From NCBI GenBank assembly GCA_910583675.1, contig CAJTYH010000026.1, positions 1-43,973 on the forward strand: a DNA stretch of 43,973 nt. The letters run 5' to 3'. This DNA is from an uncultured Muribaculaceae bacterium (lineage in GTDB: Bacteria; Bacteroidota; Bacteroidia; Bacteroidales; Muribaculaceae). This document shows positions 24,575 to 33,099 of the stretch, in pieces (the stretch's first letter is position 1; each line of letters starts with the position of its first letter). The translations under genes and the position numbers were made by a program. The notes beneath the pieces were generated by a model. That model did no database searches. It was given only the letters and a program-made list of their open reading frames with translations, and was not told the DNA's origin.

Positions 24575-24943
24575 TCAACGAATTCGATTTTTAATGGTGG
24601 GAATGAAGGAACGGATTATTTTCTTCTCTTCGGTTATCTCTTTCAATAAAGCATCGCATTTCTCTGACAGGTTTGGGAGAATTTCTGATGTCAATAATAT
24701 CTGCGTTTCGAGTTCGTAGAGCGAACCATTCGCAATTGCAAGGAAACGCAAAAATTCATTATCAGACATTCTCCCGTATCCTTCTGCTATGTTGGATGGT
24801 ACGGAGATGGCACATCTTCTTATCTGGTCAATAAGCCCATATCTTTCCTCTGAGGGAAATTCCCTTAAGATCTGATATGTGTGCTTGGCCAGATCCATGG
24901 CTTTCTGCCATACCACAAGGTTCTGTAGGCTTCCATACTGCAT
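24575..24943 (-). CDS. four-helix-bundle protein (23S rRNA intervening-sequence protein family)
   Basis: Protein of 122 aa with the family pattern LVVWQKAMDLAKHTYQIL, PSEERYGLIDQIRRCAISVPSNIAEGYGR, FLRFLAIANGSLYELETQ. It is short, all-helical and cytosolic; relatives form pentameric bundles that may bind nucleic acid. They occur in 23S rRNA intervening sequences, near diversity-generating retroelements (Avd) and, in Bacteroidota, as scattered solitary genes. Here it is enclosed by 33-bp inverted repeats and interrupts the run of minus-strand genes between the antiporter and the coiled-coil protein, which suggests insertion of a small mobile unit. The cellular role is unknown. Confidence 0.92.
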   Translation of the reverse strand: MQYGSLQNLVVWQKAMDLAKHTYQILREFPSEERYGLIDQIRRCAISVPSNIAEGYGRMSDNEFLRFLAIANGSLYELETQILLTSEILPNLSEKCDALLKEITEEKKIIRSFIPTIKNRIR

Positions 24944-24994
24944 AATGACTTGTCGTTCAGGTCAATATTCTGGTTCCTATAGGCGAATGTATCT

Positions 24995-25027
24995 TTGCTT
25001 GACTTCTAATGCTCTGACTTCTTGCTT
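24995..25027. repeat. right inverted repeat of the four-helix-bundle unit
   Basis: Partner of 24460-24492 (30 of 33 positions complementary). It ends 10 bases before the stop codon of the coiled-coil protein gene. Confidence 0.9.
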
Positions 25028-25037
25028 CTTGGGAAAT

Positions 25038-26354
25038 TTACTTTTTCAAAGTGAATTTCCTGGATGCCAACCGGAAGTTGTCGGCAAACAGTTCCACGGT
25101 GTAATCGCCGGGGGTGAGGGTGGTGTTGACGTCCCAGTAGATGGTTACGCCCGGGATCTCGTCGCCGGCATATTCGATAGCCTTGCGTGCGGTTGCCTCA
25201 AGGCTTGCGCCCTCGAAGCTGAACGAACCGCCACCGCCGAGGAAAGTACCTTCAGGATTGGTGATGCGCAGATAGATGGTCTTTTCGCCCACCGGTGTGG
25301 AGTTGTTTTGCGGTATGGTGAATGTCACCATGAGTTGACGTGCCTTTGTCACGTTCTTTTCTTTTTTCCCTTTCTTGTTCAGGGGAGTGAGCGCAACACC
25401 AGTAACGTTGAGCTTTTCAGCAAGGGTCATGCGTTCGTTAAGCACCTTGTTGCTCTCCTGAACCGACTGTATGTTCTGGCTGAGCTGTTGGTTGCGGGCT
25501 TTGACTTGCTGGTTCTCGGAGCGCAGTTCCTGATTCTCCTGGCTTAGGGCATTGATCTGCTCCACATAGTTGCGGAGTATTCCCTTTAGTGTGGCGATCT
25601 CCCCTTTGAGCTTGTTGATCTGTGCGGCGCTCTTGTTCTTTTCGTTCTTAAGCTCTTGAAGCAGCTTTTCCACCTGTGCGCGGGCAGCCGAGTATTTCTG
25701 TACGATGGAGTCGTTGGCCAACAGCGAAGTCTGGTTTTCGTATTGGGCAAACTCGTTGTTGAGTGCATCGTATTCGTTGGCCAGTTGTATCTGCTCGTTG
25801 GCCAGTTGCAGTTGCTCTATCTGCTGTTTCTGCTCGGCGGCCTCGCGGCTATGGCTTATTGACATGAAGACCACTGCCAGCACGGCCAGAAGGAGCAGCA
25901 CGGCGAGTATGGAGATCCAGCGAACCATGTTCTTGCGATCCTTGCCGCCGTTATTGCCTCCCGACATGTCGAAACGCGATCTTCGGGGTTCCTCCGGTCT
26001 GCGTTGTTGGCGGGGTTCCTCATAACGATATGGTTCCGGTTCACGCATCGGGGGGCGCTGGCGCATTTCAGGCTCCCGAACAGGCTCCGGTTGGCGTGCC
26101 GAACGCCTGAACTCGTCAATATTGTCATACTTGCGTTCGCGTGGGGGATCCTGTGGCATCGGGGGAACTTGAGGTCTGGGTGGCGTTGCCTGTTCCGGCT
26201 GTGGCTCCACTCGGCGCGGTTCCGGTGATTCCGGACGCTTTGGCTGCACGTCGGGGTGCTCGCCGCGTGCCATGGCAGCCGCGCGGCGCAAACGTTCATT
26301 GAGGGTTTCTCCTCCCGGATTCGTGTATTCGGGATTGTTATTGTCGTTGGCCAT
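25038..26354 (-). CDS. single-pass membrane coiled-coil protein
   Basis: Protein of 438 aa, not a named family to me. The N-terminal third (about 20-140) is a low-complexity, Pro/Arg/Glu-rich cytoplasmic tail. One membrane helix follows (about 147-168, ISILAVLLLLAVLAVVFM), then a long Gln/Glu/Asn-rich coiled coil (about 172-320; EQKQQIEQLQLANEQ). A compact beta-rich C-terminal domain (about 325-438; LMVTFTIPQNNSTPVGEKTI, TPGDYTVELFADN) resembles an Ig-like or accessory-surface domain. The topology points to an envelope-spanning scaffold with the coiled coil in the periplasm. It lies just downstream of secA in the same direction, 108 bases from its stop, so co-transcription is possible. Confidence 0.8.
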   Translation of the reverse strand: MANDNNNPEYTNPGGETLNERLRRAAAMARGEHPDVQPKRPESPEPRRVEPQPEQATPPRPQVPPMPQDPPRERKYDNIDEFRRSARQPEPVREPEMRQRPPMREPEPYRYEEPRQQRRPEEPRRSRFDMSGGNNGGKDRKNMVRWISILAVLLLLAVLAVVFMSISHSREAAEQKQQIEQLQLANEQIQLANEYDALNNEFAQYENQTSLLANDSIVQKYSAARAQVEKLLQELKNEKNKSAAQINKLKGEIATLKGILRNYVEQINALSQENQELRSENQQVKARNQQLSQNIQSVQESNKVLNERMTLAEKLNVTGVALTPLNKKGKKEKNVTKARQLMVTFTIPQNNSTPVGEKTIYLRITNPEGTFLGGGGSFSFEGASLEATARKAIEYAGDEIPGVTIYWDVNTTLTPGDYTVELFADNFRLASRKFTLKK

Positions 26355-26462
26355 AATATTGCTGGAAGTTGGTTAGTCAGAAAAAGAGGATCGGAGAGAG
26401 AGGAAGGTATGTGCTACTGGATTTTGTCAGGAAATTTCCATGAGGGGTCTCCTGACGCACTG

Positions 26463-29400
26463 TCAGGCGTTGCGTCCGTGGCAATTTTTGTATTTCTTGC
26501 CGGAACCGCAAGGACACAGGTCGTTGCGGCCGATCTTAGGAGCGGCTTTCATTGGCTGAACCTTGCGGGGGCCTCCTCCGGCGTTGGCCATGGCTTGACG
26601 CTGGGCGTTTTCTCCCGGCAGACTCTCCTTTGAGGCGGTATACTGTGAGTAGTCGTTGGGACGTTCCGGCATGGCTCGTTTCATCTCCGGTGCGGGCGCA
26701 GGTGCCTCAGGCACGGGCACCTCCTTATGGGCAGCGTCGTTGTCTCCCTCGGCTTCGTGCTCGCCGGCCTCATGTGTCGGTGCACCGCCTACCGACACGT
26801 TTGTTGGGCGTGGAGCGGGCTGTACGAAGATCTGGCCGCGCATCAGTGCGGCGAGCGTCTTCTGGTTGAGGTTGTTGAGCATTGCCTCGAAGATGTGGAA
26901 CGATTCCACCTTGTAGATTACCAGAGGATCTTTCTGCTCGTAGGATGCGTTCTGCACGCTCTGGCGCAGATCGTCAAGTTCGCGCAGGTGCTCTTTCCAC
27001 AGTTCGTCAATGGTAACGAGAAGTATGGCCTTGTGCCATTCCTTGACGATGGACTTGCAATCCGACGCATATGCCTCATTTATGTCGCAACGGAGGTGGA
27101 ATATGCGTTTGCCGTCAGTGATGGGGACGAGGATGCGTCCTGTAGCTCCCCGGTTCTCCACCCAGTCCTTGATCACCGGCATCGCAACATCCTTTATGCG
27201 TTGGGTGCGCCGCTCAAGGGTTTCATTGGCTGCGGCATAGATGCGCTCTACCTTTTCTTCGCGGCTGAGCGAGGGGAATTCCTCTGCAGTGAAGGGCAGC
27301 TCTACGGTAAGGACACGCATCATCTCCATGGATAGCTCCTCATAGTCGGTGGGTTGGTCGTAGTTGATGACCAGATTCTCTATGAGGTCGTAGATCATGT
27401 TGGCGATGTCGATGCCGATGCGTTCGCCGAGAAGGGCATGGTGGCGGCGGTTGTAGATGTAGGTACGCTGCTTGTTCATCACGTCGTCATACTCAAGCAG
27501 ACGCTTGCGCACGCCGAAGTTGTTCTCTTCCACGCGTTTCTGGGCGTTCTCTATGGCCTTTGTCACCATGCTGCTCTCTATCATCTCTCCCTCCTTGAGG
27601 CCGAGCGTGTCAAGCATCTTCATGACGCGGTCGGTGGCGAAAAGACGCATGAGTTGATCCTCGAAGGATACGTAGAAGACGGATGAACCGGGATCGCCCT
27701 GACGACCCGAACGGCCTCGTAGCTGACGGTCGACGCGTCGGCTCTCATGGCGTTCGGTGCCGATGATTGCCAGACCGCCCGCATCCTTTACTTCCTGCGG
27801 GAGTTTGATGTCGGTACCACGGCCTGCCATGTTGGTGGCGATGGTCACCGTGCCTGGGCGGCCGGCGAGAGCTACCACCTGTGCCTCCTGCTGGTGGAGT
27901 TTGGCGTTGAGCACCTGGCACTGTATCTTGCGCATGTCGAGCATGCGCTTGAGCAGCTCCGAGATTTCAACGGATGTGGTACCTACCAATACCGGACGTC
28001 CTGCTTCGCGCAGACGCACGATCTCTTCGATGACGGCGGCATACTTTTCCTTTTTGGTCTTGTACACGCGGTCGTCCATGTCTATGCGGGCAACCGGGCG
28101 GTTCGTTGGTATGGTCACCACGTCAAGCTTGTAGATGTCCCACAACTCGCCGGCTTCGGTTTCGGCCGTACCGGTCATACCTGCCAGCTTGTGGTACATG
28201 CGGAAGTAGTTCTGAAGTGTGATTGTGGCGAATGTCTGTGTGGCAGCCTCCACTTTTACGCCCTCCTTGGCTTCGATTGCCTGATGAAGGCCGTCGCTGT
28301 AGCGTCGACCTTCCATGATGCGGCCTGTCTGCTCGTCTACGATCTTGATTTTGTTGTCGTCGATCACGTATTCATTGTCCTTCTCGAAGAGGGTGTAGGC
28401 TTTCAGGAGCTGCGTCACGGTGTGTACGCGTTCCGACTTTATTGCATAGTCGGCCATGGCCTCGTCCTTTTTCTGTTGGCGCTCGTTGAGGTCTGAGATC
28501 GTCTCCAGTTCGGAGAGTTTTGCTGCTATGTCGGGAAGCACGAAGAACTGCGGATCCTGGTTGCGGTCTGTCAGCACGTCGAATCCCTTGTCTGTCAGCT
28601 CTACCGACCGGTTCTTTTCGTCAATGACAAAGTAGAGGGGATCGGTTACTATGGGCATCTCGCGGCTGTTGTCCTGCAGGTAATATGCCTCGGTCTTGAG
28701 CAGCGCGTTTTTCATGCCTTCCTCGCTGAGGAACTTGATCAGCGGGCCGTATTTGGGCATACCCTTGAATGCGCGGAACAGTAGCAGTTCTCCCTCCTTG
28801 CGCACCTCCTTGTCGTCGCTGCTGATTTTCTGTTTCGCATCGGCGAGTATCTGGGTGACAAGGCGTTTCTGCGCCTGGAACACCTTTTCTACATTGGGCT
28901 TGTATTCGTTGAACAGCTGATCGTCCCCCTTGGGTACGGGGCCTGAGATGATGAGCGGGGTACGTGCGTCGTCTATGAGCACCGAGTCCACCTCGTCGAC
29001 GATGGCGTAGTAGTGCTTGCGCTGTACCATATCCTGAGGAGCCATGGCCATGTTGTCACGCAGGTAGTCGAAGCCGAACTCGTTGTTGGTGCCGAACGTG
29101 ATGTCGCACTCATATGCCTTGCGGCGGCGTGGAGTGTTGGGCTGATGCTTGTCTATGCAGTCAACCGTGGAGCCGTGGAACATGTACAGTGGACCCATCC
29201 ATTCCGAGTCGCGCTTGGAGAGGTAGTCGTTGACGGTCACCACGTGTACCCCCTTGCGTGAGAGGGAGCGGAGGAATACCGGGAGCGTGGCCACGAGGGT
29301 CTTTCCCTCACCGGTCGCCATTTCCGCGATCTTGCCCTGATGGAGTACTACACCGCCGATGAGCTGCACGTCGTAGTGTACCATGTCCCACGTGATTTCG

Positions 29401-29891
29401 TTGCCCCCGGCCATCCACTTGTTTTTCCATATGGCCTTGTCGCCGTCAATGCTGACGAATTCGCGTCCCTCTGCTGCGAGGTCGCGGTCAAGTTGGGTGG
29501 CGGTTACCTCTATGGTTTCGTTGGCAGCGAAACGGGCGCCCGTTTCGCGCATGGTTGCGAATACGATGGGCAGATGCTCGTTGAGCTGATCTTCAAGTAT
29601 ATCGAGTATGTTTTTCTCATGCTTGTCTATCTCGTCCCATACGGGTTGACGCTCGTTGAATGGCATTTCCTCTACTTTGAGACGCAGTTCAGCTGCGGCA
29701 TCTTCGTCGGGTTTTATCGCGGCTGCTATGGAGGCGCGTACCTCGTCTATCTTTCCGCGCAGTTCGTCGTTGGTGAGCTGTTTGAGGCTCGGGCCGATAG
29801 CATTGATCTTGTTGATTATCGGCTTGATTTCCTTGAGGTCGCGCTGCGACTTGTTGCCGAACAGTTTGCTGAGAAACGTTTGAAGTGACAT
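26463..29891 (-). CDS. secA: preprotein translocase ATPase SecA
   Basis: Motor ATPase that drives proteins through SecYEG across the inner membrane. At 1142 aa it is long, as is usual in Bacteroidota. Walker A is MATGEGKTL and Walker B/DEAD is IVDEVDS. The preprotein cross-linking domain, helicase core (VGTTSVEISE, NMAGRGTDI, GRSGRQGDPG) and helical scaffold domains are all present. A Pro/Ala/Glu-rich linker then leads to the C-terminal zinc motif CPCGSGKKYKNCHG, which binds SecB or ribosomes. The ATG start at 29889-29891 gives the family-typical N-terminus LSKLFGNKSQRDLK. Confidence 0.98.
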   Translation of the reverse strand: MSLQTFLSKLFGNKSQRDLKEIKPIINKINAIGPSLKQLTNDELRGKIDEVRASIAAAIKPDEDAAAELRLKVEEMPFNERQPVWDEIDKHEKNILDILEDQLNEHLPIVFATMRETGARFAANETIEVTATQLDRDLAAEGREFVSIDGDKAIWKNKWMAGGNEITWDMVHYDVQLIGGVVLHQGKIAEMATGEGKTLVATLPVFLRSLSRKGVHVVTVNDYLSKRDSEWMGPLYMFHGSTVDCIDKHQPNTPRRRKAYECDITFGTNNEFGFDYLRDNMAMAPQDMVQRKHYYAIVDEVDSVLIDDARTPLIISGPVPKGDDQLFNEYKPNVEKVFQAQKRLVTQILADAKQKISSDDKEVRKEGELLLFRAFKGMPKYGPLIKFLSEEGMKNALLKTEAYYLQDNSREMPIVTDPLYFVIDEKNRSVELTDKGFDVLTDRNQDPQFFVLPDIAAKLSELETISDLNERQQKKDEAMADYAIKSERVHTVTQLLKAYTLFEKDNEYVIDDNKIKIVDEQTGRIMEGRRYSDGLHQAIEAKEGVKVEAATQTFATITLQNYFRMYHKLAGMTGTAETEAGELWDIYKLDVVTIPTNRPVARIDMDDRVYKTKKEKYAAVIEEIVRLREAGRPVLVGTTSVEISELLKRMLDMRKIQCQVLNAKLHQQEAQVVALAGRPGTVTIATNMAGRGTDIKLPQEVKDAGGLAIIGTERHESRRVDRQLRGRSGRQGDPGSSVFYVSFEDQLMRLFATDRVMKMLDTLGLKEGEMIESSMVTKAIENAQKRVEENNFGVRKRLLEYDDVMNKQRTYIYNRRHHALLGERIGIDIANMIYDLIENLVINYDQPTDYEELSMEMMRVLTVELPFTAEEFPSLSREEKVERIYAAANETLERRTQRIKDVAMPVIKDWVENRGATGRILVPITDGKRIFHLRCDINEAYASDCKSIVKEWHKAILLVTIDELWKEHLRELDDLRQSVQNASYEQKDPLVIYKVESFHIFEAMLNNLNQKTLAALMRGQIFVQPAPRPTNVSVGGAPTHEAGEHEAEGDNDAAHKEVPVPEAPAPAPEMKRAMPERPNDYSQYTASKESLPGENAQRQAMANAGGGPRKVQPMKAAPKIGRNDLCPCGSGKKYKNCHGRNA

Positions 29892-29973
29892 TATGTATTG
29901 TGTGGTTGCTTTATTTACGTAATTGGGAAATTTTTATAGTGGAGCGAGAGTGCCGGATGTGTTGGGTCGCGCC

Positions 29974-31590
29974 TCAGTTCTTCAAGCGCAAGGGTGCCAC
30001 TGCAGCGCCGTTGGGCGAGCGTATGCGCAACAGTCCGGTGACCGTTGGGGCTATGGCGCGTGCGTCCACCGGCGTGCCGATGGTGCGAGCCTGTAGTCCC
30101 GGCGACAATATGAAGGCGGGCGCCATCGCAGATGCCGCCCTCTGGGTAGTCTGTGGCGTGTCGGTGTCGTCATCGTCGTCTATCTCCTGCCATCCGGGCA
30201 ATATGTTGACTATCACGTCGCCGGATGTGGCCACATGGGTGTTGCGGCGCATCGCCTCTGGATTCTCCGATGCGCGACGGTCAAGGATGTCGTCTATAGT
30301 CCATGCGTCCCCAACGCCACTCATGCGGGTAAGGAACCGGGCGCTTTCGGTTCGCAGTTCGGAGAGATCCTTGTTGCGCTCCTTTATCAGCTTATGGTTG
30401 AGGAAGAGTTGCCCGTCATGGTAGGCCGTCACCCAGTCGCCGTTGCCGTATATGGCCATGAGGTACATGTTGAGCAGCGATACGGCTTTGCGTGACGAGA
30501 ATTCCCCGTATGGAAGCGCCCACTTTTCGTCGTCGCGGCGCTGACGGCGTGTGAGGGGGGTGCCGGTCACGAACACGAGGGTATGATCCATCCCGGGGCC
30601 GTCGCTGTCTATTGACGCGAAAAGGCGTTCAAGGTCGCGGTCGAGACGCAGGTAGCTGTCCATAAGCTCCGTGCGGTTGTCGGGATCGCGACCGTACATG
30701 AACGGTTGCAGCGTATAGGCCACGTTTAGCATGTCGGTGCTTTCCCGTTTTCCCAGGGTGAGCACCTTTATGTAATCCGTCGCCATAGAGGTCACGTCGG
30801 TGTTGACCGCCGGGGAATTCTTGTAAGCTTTGTATCGGTTGGCTTGTGTGCGCGGGAACGTGTGCCGGAACGGGTACAGCTTCTTGTAGGAGGGGAGATC
30901 GGGGAAGCGGTCTACCGACATGGACGGCACCCATTGCAGGGTGTCAAGGCGGTACTCGTTGGGTGTACGGTGGTTGGCGTTCTGGGCTGGGGTGGGGAGA
31001 TCCTTGTAGAAGGTCGTCGTAGCCCATTTCCCGGTGTTGTCGTTAAGCCAGAAAGCGCTGTTGCCGGCATGACCCGCCATTATTATGGCCTCGGATGCAT
31101 CGGGTGCTATGGCATAGGCATACCCCAGGCCACCGGCATCTATGCGCAGTTCGTCGGCGATGGTGGATGCGGCGAGGTTTCGGGGGGAAAGCGTCTCGTC
31201 GGTGAAATTCCCTATTGTTTCCGGGTCAATGAGCACGGAGCGCACACGGCGTGTTTCCGGATCGTAGATCCCGGCTGACCCAACTCCGTTGACGGCGGGT
31301 GATGCCCCTGTGAAGATCACTGCCGTGGCGGCTGCGCCGTCCAGAGGTGTACCGAAATCCACATCGGATATGGTCACCCCCTGTTCAAGCAACCGGCGGA
31401 ATCCGCCTGACCCGAAGTTGGCCTTGAGCAGTTCGAGATAATCGGTAGACAATCCCTCCACCACTATGCCGACCACGAGCGATGGGCGCTTTGACGGCTC
31501 TCCCGCGTTGCTCTGGGCGGATACAGTGATGGAGGTGAGGGCTGTTACCAACAGTCCCACAACTCCCGATTTGATCTGTAGTTTACTCAA
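29974..31590 (-). CDS. PafA-like alkaline phosphatase family protein with lost active site
   Basis: Exported protein of 538 aa (signal peptide to about SAQ, residue 26), with the alkaline-phosphatase-superfamily fold of the PafA kind: SLVVGIVVEGLSTDYLELL, a GGFRRLLEQG block, VIFTGASPAVNG, YLRLDRDLERL and IAPTVTGLL. The residues that make PafA an enzyme are missing: the first metal-ligand Asp is Glu45, the TGPGHAS nucleophile loop reads GAAATAV, the SxxDxxGH block is absent and the DHG motif reads GTP. It is therefore probably a pseudo-phosphatase with a binding or structural role. The start is TTG (31588-31590); an in-frame stop shortly upstream rules out an earlier ATG. It lies 82 bases upstream of secA. 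Confidence 0.82.
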   Translation of the reverse strand: MSKLQIKSGVVGLLVTALTSITVSAQSNAGEPSKRPSLVVGIVVEGLSTDYLELLKANFGSGGFRRLLEQGVTISDVDFGTPLDGAAATAVIFTGASPAVNGVGSAGIYDPETRRVRSVLIDPETIGNFTDETLSPRNLAASTIADELRIDAGGLGYAYAIAPDASEAIIMAGHAGNSAFWLNDNTGKWATTTFYKDLPTPAQNANHRTPNEYRLDTLQWVPSMSVDRFPDLPSYKKLYPFRHTFPRTQANRYKAYKNSPAVNTDVTSMATDYIKVLTLGKRESTDMLNVAYTLQPFMYGRDPDNRTELMDSYLRLDRDLERLFASIDSDGPGMDHTLVFVTGTPLTRRQRRDDEKWALPYGEFSSRKAVSLLNMYLMAIYGNGDWVTAYHDGQLFLNHKLIKERNKDLSELRTESARFLTRMSGVGDAWTIDDILDRRASENPEAMRRNTHVATSGDVIVNILPGWQEIDDDDDTDTPQTTQRAASAMAPAFILSPGLQARTIGTPVDARAIAPTVTGLLRIRSPNGAAVAPLRLKN

Positions 31591-31700
31591 CTTTCTGTAT
31601 CGTTAAATTTTTTCTCCGCATGTTAATACACCTGACAGGGGTAAAATGTGCGGCGACATTAAAATTTTCCTTAACCGGAAATGCATTCAATCGGTTCTCT

Positions 31701-32963
31701 TCAATGCTTTAATGTGTTGTGCCGTATATGCGGATGTAGTACATAAACGTCTGTTGCAGACCGTATAAGTGCACACAAAATATATATCGGGAAAGCCGCA
31801 TTGAAAGCCTGCCCGAGGAAATGGTGAGCTGACAGCAAGACCGTCAGCGCTGCAAAGTTACAAATTTGATACCAATAAACCACACGTTTCCACCTTTTTA
31901 TCCACACACCTGCGGCTCCGATGATGCAGAGCGGATTCAACCATAGGTAGAGCCAGTTGGGGGAGGTGGCTTCATGTACGGAGATGAAGATCAGGAATGT
32001 CAGGAGGCATCCGGCGAGGAATTGTGCACCGAAAATCAATGTGTCAAGCCAGCGTGACAGCTTGTGGCGTATTATGTCGGACAAACTGAATGCGACAGTC
32101 AGCACGAGCAGGTATATTCCTACCGCCATCGGGGTAAGAGGCCATGGTGTGGGCGCATCGGCAACTCCTGAAGGATCACCCTCCACAAGCACGTTTGTGG
32201 ATTTTACCACCGGCGCTTCTTTGCCGTCGGGATACCTGAATTTGGCGTTTCCCAAGGCTTCCTGAAGCCGGATCGGGGCGAATGTACGCTCGCGTTCGGT
32301 GATCGGATAGTCAAGATCGGCACCGAGCGCCAGGTCTATTCCGAACTGATACCAGGGGTATGCGGAGTGATAGTCTGTCATTTCAGAGCGGAAGGTAGTT
32401 TGCTGGGTATCCTCGCCAACGGCGAGAATCACAGGGGCTGCGGCACGCTCTATCAGGGCAAGCGGGCGTGTGGCACAGTTGTCCTTTACGTAATTGTAGC
32501 GGTATGTGCGTTTTTCGGTCTGCAGGTTTTCCTCCACAAGCTGCATCAGTTTCTCCGATTGTTGCGGTGATAGGTTCAGTTCTTGCTCTACTACGTGCCG
32601 TCCCTCCTTCCGGTATTCCTCAAGGAAAATGTAAAATGGATAGGCCGCCGCCATGTAGTCCGTCTCACCCTTTACGAAGCGGTATACGAAGTTCGGTGCC
32701 TGGAAGTCGAACACTCCCCAGTTTATAGCAAGGTCTACACCTCCCGAATGCCTCGCCCTGAGTGCCGTATGCCCTTCCAGCTGGTATATCTCGCGCCCCG
32801 GCGCACAAGTGACGAGGCTGAACCTCCATCCCCCGTCATCAGTGGTTTTGTCTACCACTTTGTGCAATACTTCTGCCGCTATGTTATTGGGTAGTACGGT
32901 TAATAATATCAAAAATGCCAGTAATCGAACTGATTTCTGCCGTATATCTATCGTTTTTTGCAT
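31701..32963 (-). CDS. DUF4105 membrane protein
   Basis: Inner-membrane protein of 420 aa. A signal/first helix (about 12-30) is followed by a periplasmic DUF4105 domain (about 35-265) with the family blocks GREIYQLEGHTALRAR, INWGVFDFQAPNFVYRFVKG and YNYVKDNCATRPLALIE; the conserved His and Cys suggest a hydrolase-like site. Five or so C-terminal membrane helices follow (about 285-410). ATG 32961-32963 (MQKTIDIRQ) is chosen because the longer frame adds 29 residues that would overlap the promoter element. The role is not established; related domains are linked to lipoprotein or envelope processing. Confidence 0.88.
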   Translation of the reverse strand: MQKTIDIRQKSVRLLAFLILLTVLPNNIAAEVLHKVVDKTTDDGGWRFSLVTCAPGREIYQLEGHTALRARHSGGVDLAINWGVFDFQAPNFVYRFVKGETDYMAAAYPFYIFLEEYRKEGRHVVEQELNLSPQQSEKLMQLVEENLQTEKRTYRYNYVKDNCATRPLALIERAAAPVILAVGEDTQQTTFRSEMTDYHSAYPWYQFGIDLALGADLDYPITERERTFAPIRLQEALGNAKFRYPDGKEAPVVKSTNVLVEGDPSGVADAPTPWPLTPMAVGIYLLVLTVAFSLSDIIRHKLSRWLDTLIFGAQFLAGCLLTFLIFISVHEATSPNWLYLWLNPLCIIGAAGVWIKRWKRVVYWYQICNFAALTVLLSAHHFLGQAFNAAFPIYILCALIRSATDVYVLHPHIRHNTLKH

Positions 32964-32991
32964 TGGGATCACACTTGTATGTATTCTTATG

Positions 32992-32999
32992 CAAAAGTA
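32992..32999 (-). promoter_or_regulatory. -7 promoter element of the DUF4105 gene
   Basis: The minus strand reads TACTTTTG (TAnnTTTG), 28 bases upstream of the ATG at 32963. No convincing -33 element. Confidence 0.5.
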
Positions 33000-33033
33000 C
33001 AAAAATAATCGTTTGCGTTCGTATGTGCAGCTA

Positions 33034-33081
33034 AAAACACTCACCACCATGAGAACGATCGTTCATGGCGGTGAGTGTTTT
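33034..33081. terminator. terminator after the 906-aa gene
   Basis: A 12-bp stem (33034-33045 with 33070-33081) extends inward by a further 6 bp after one mismatch. On the minus strand it ends in T5, 18 bases after the stop of the 906-aa gene, so it is well placed as its terminator. Confidence 0.8.
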
Positions 33082-33099
33082 AATGGGCTTTAAAGTGTC

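Noticed and set aside
26451..26467. Hairpin overlapping the secA stop as a terminator
   Set aside because: A 6-bp stem without a T-run, partly inside the coding sequence; too weak to call.
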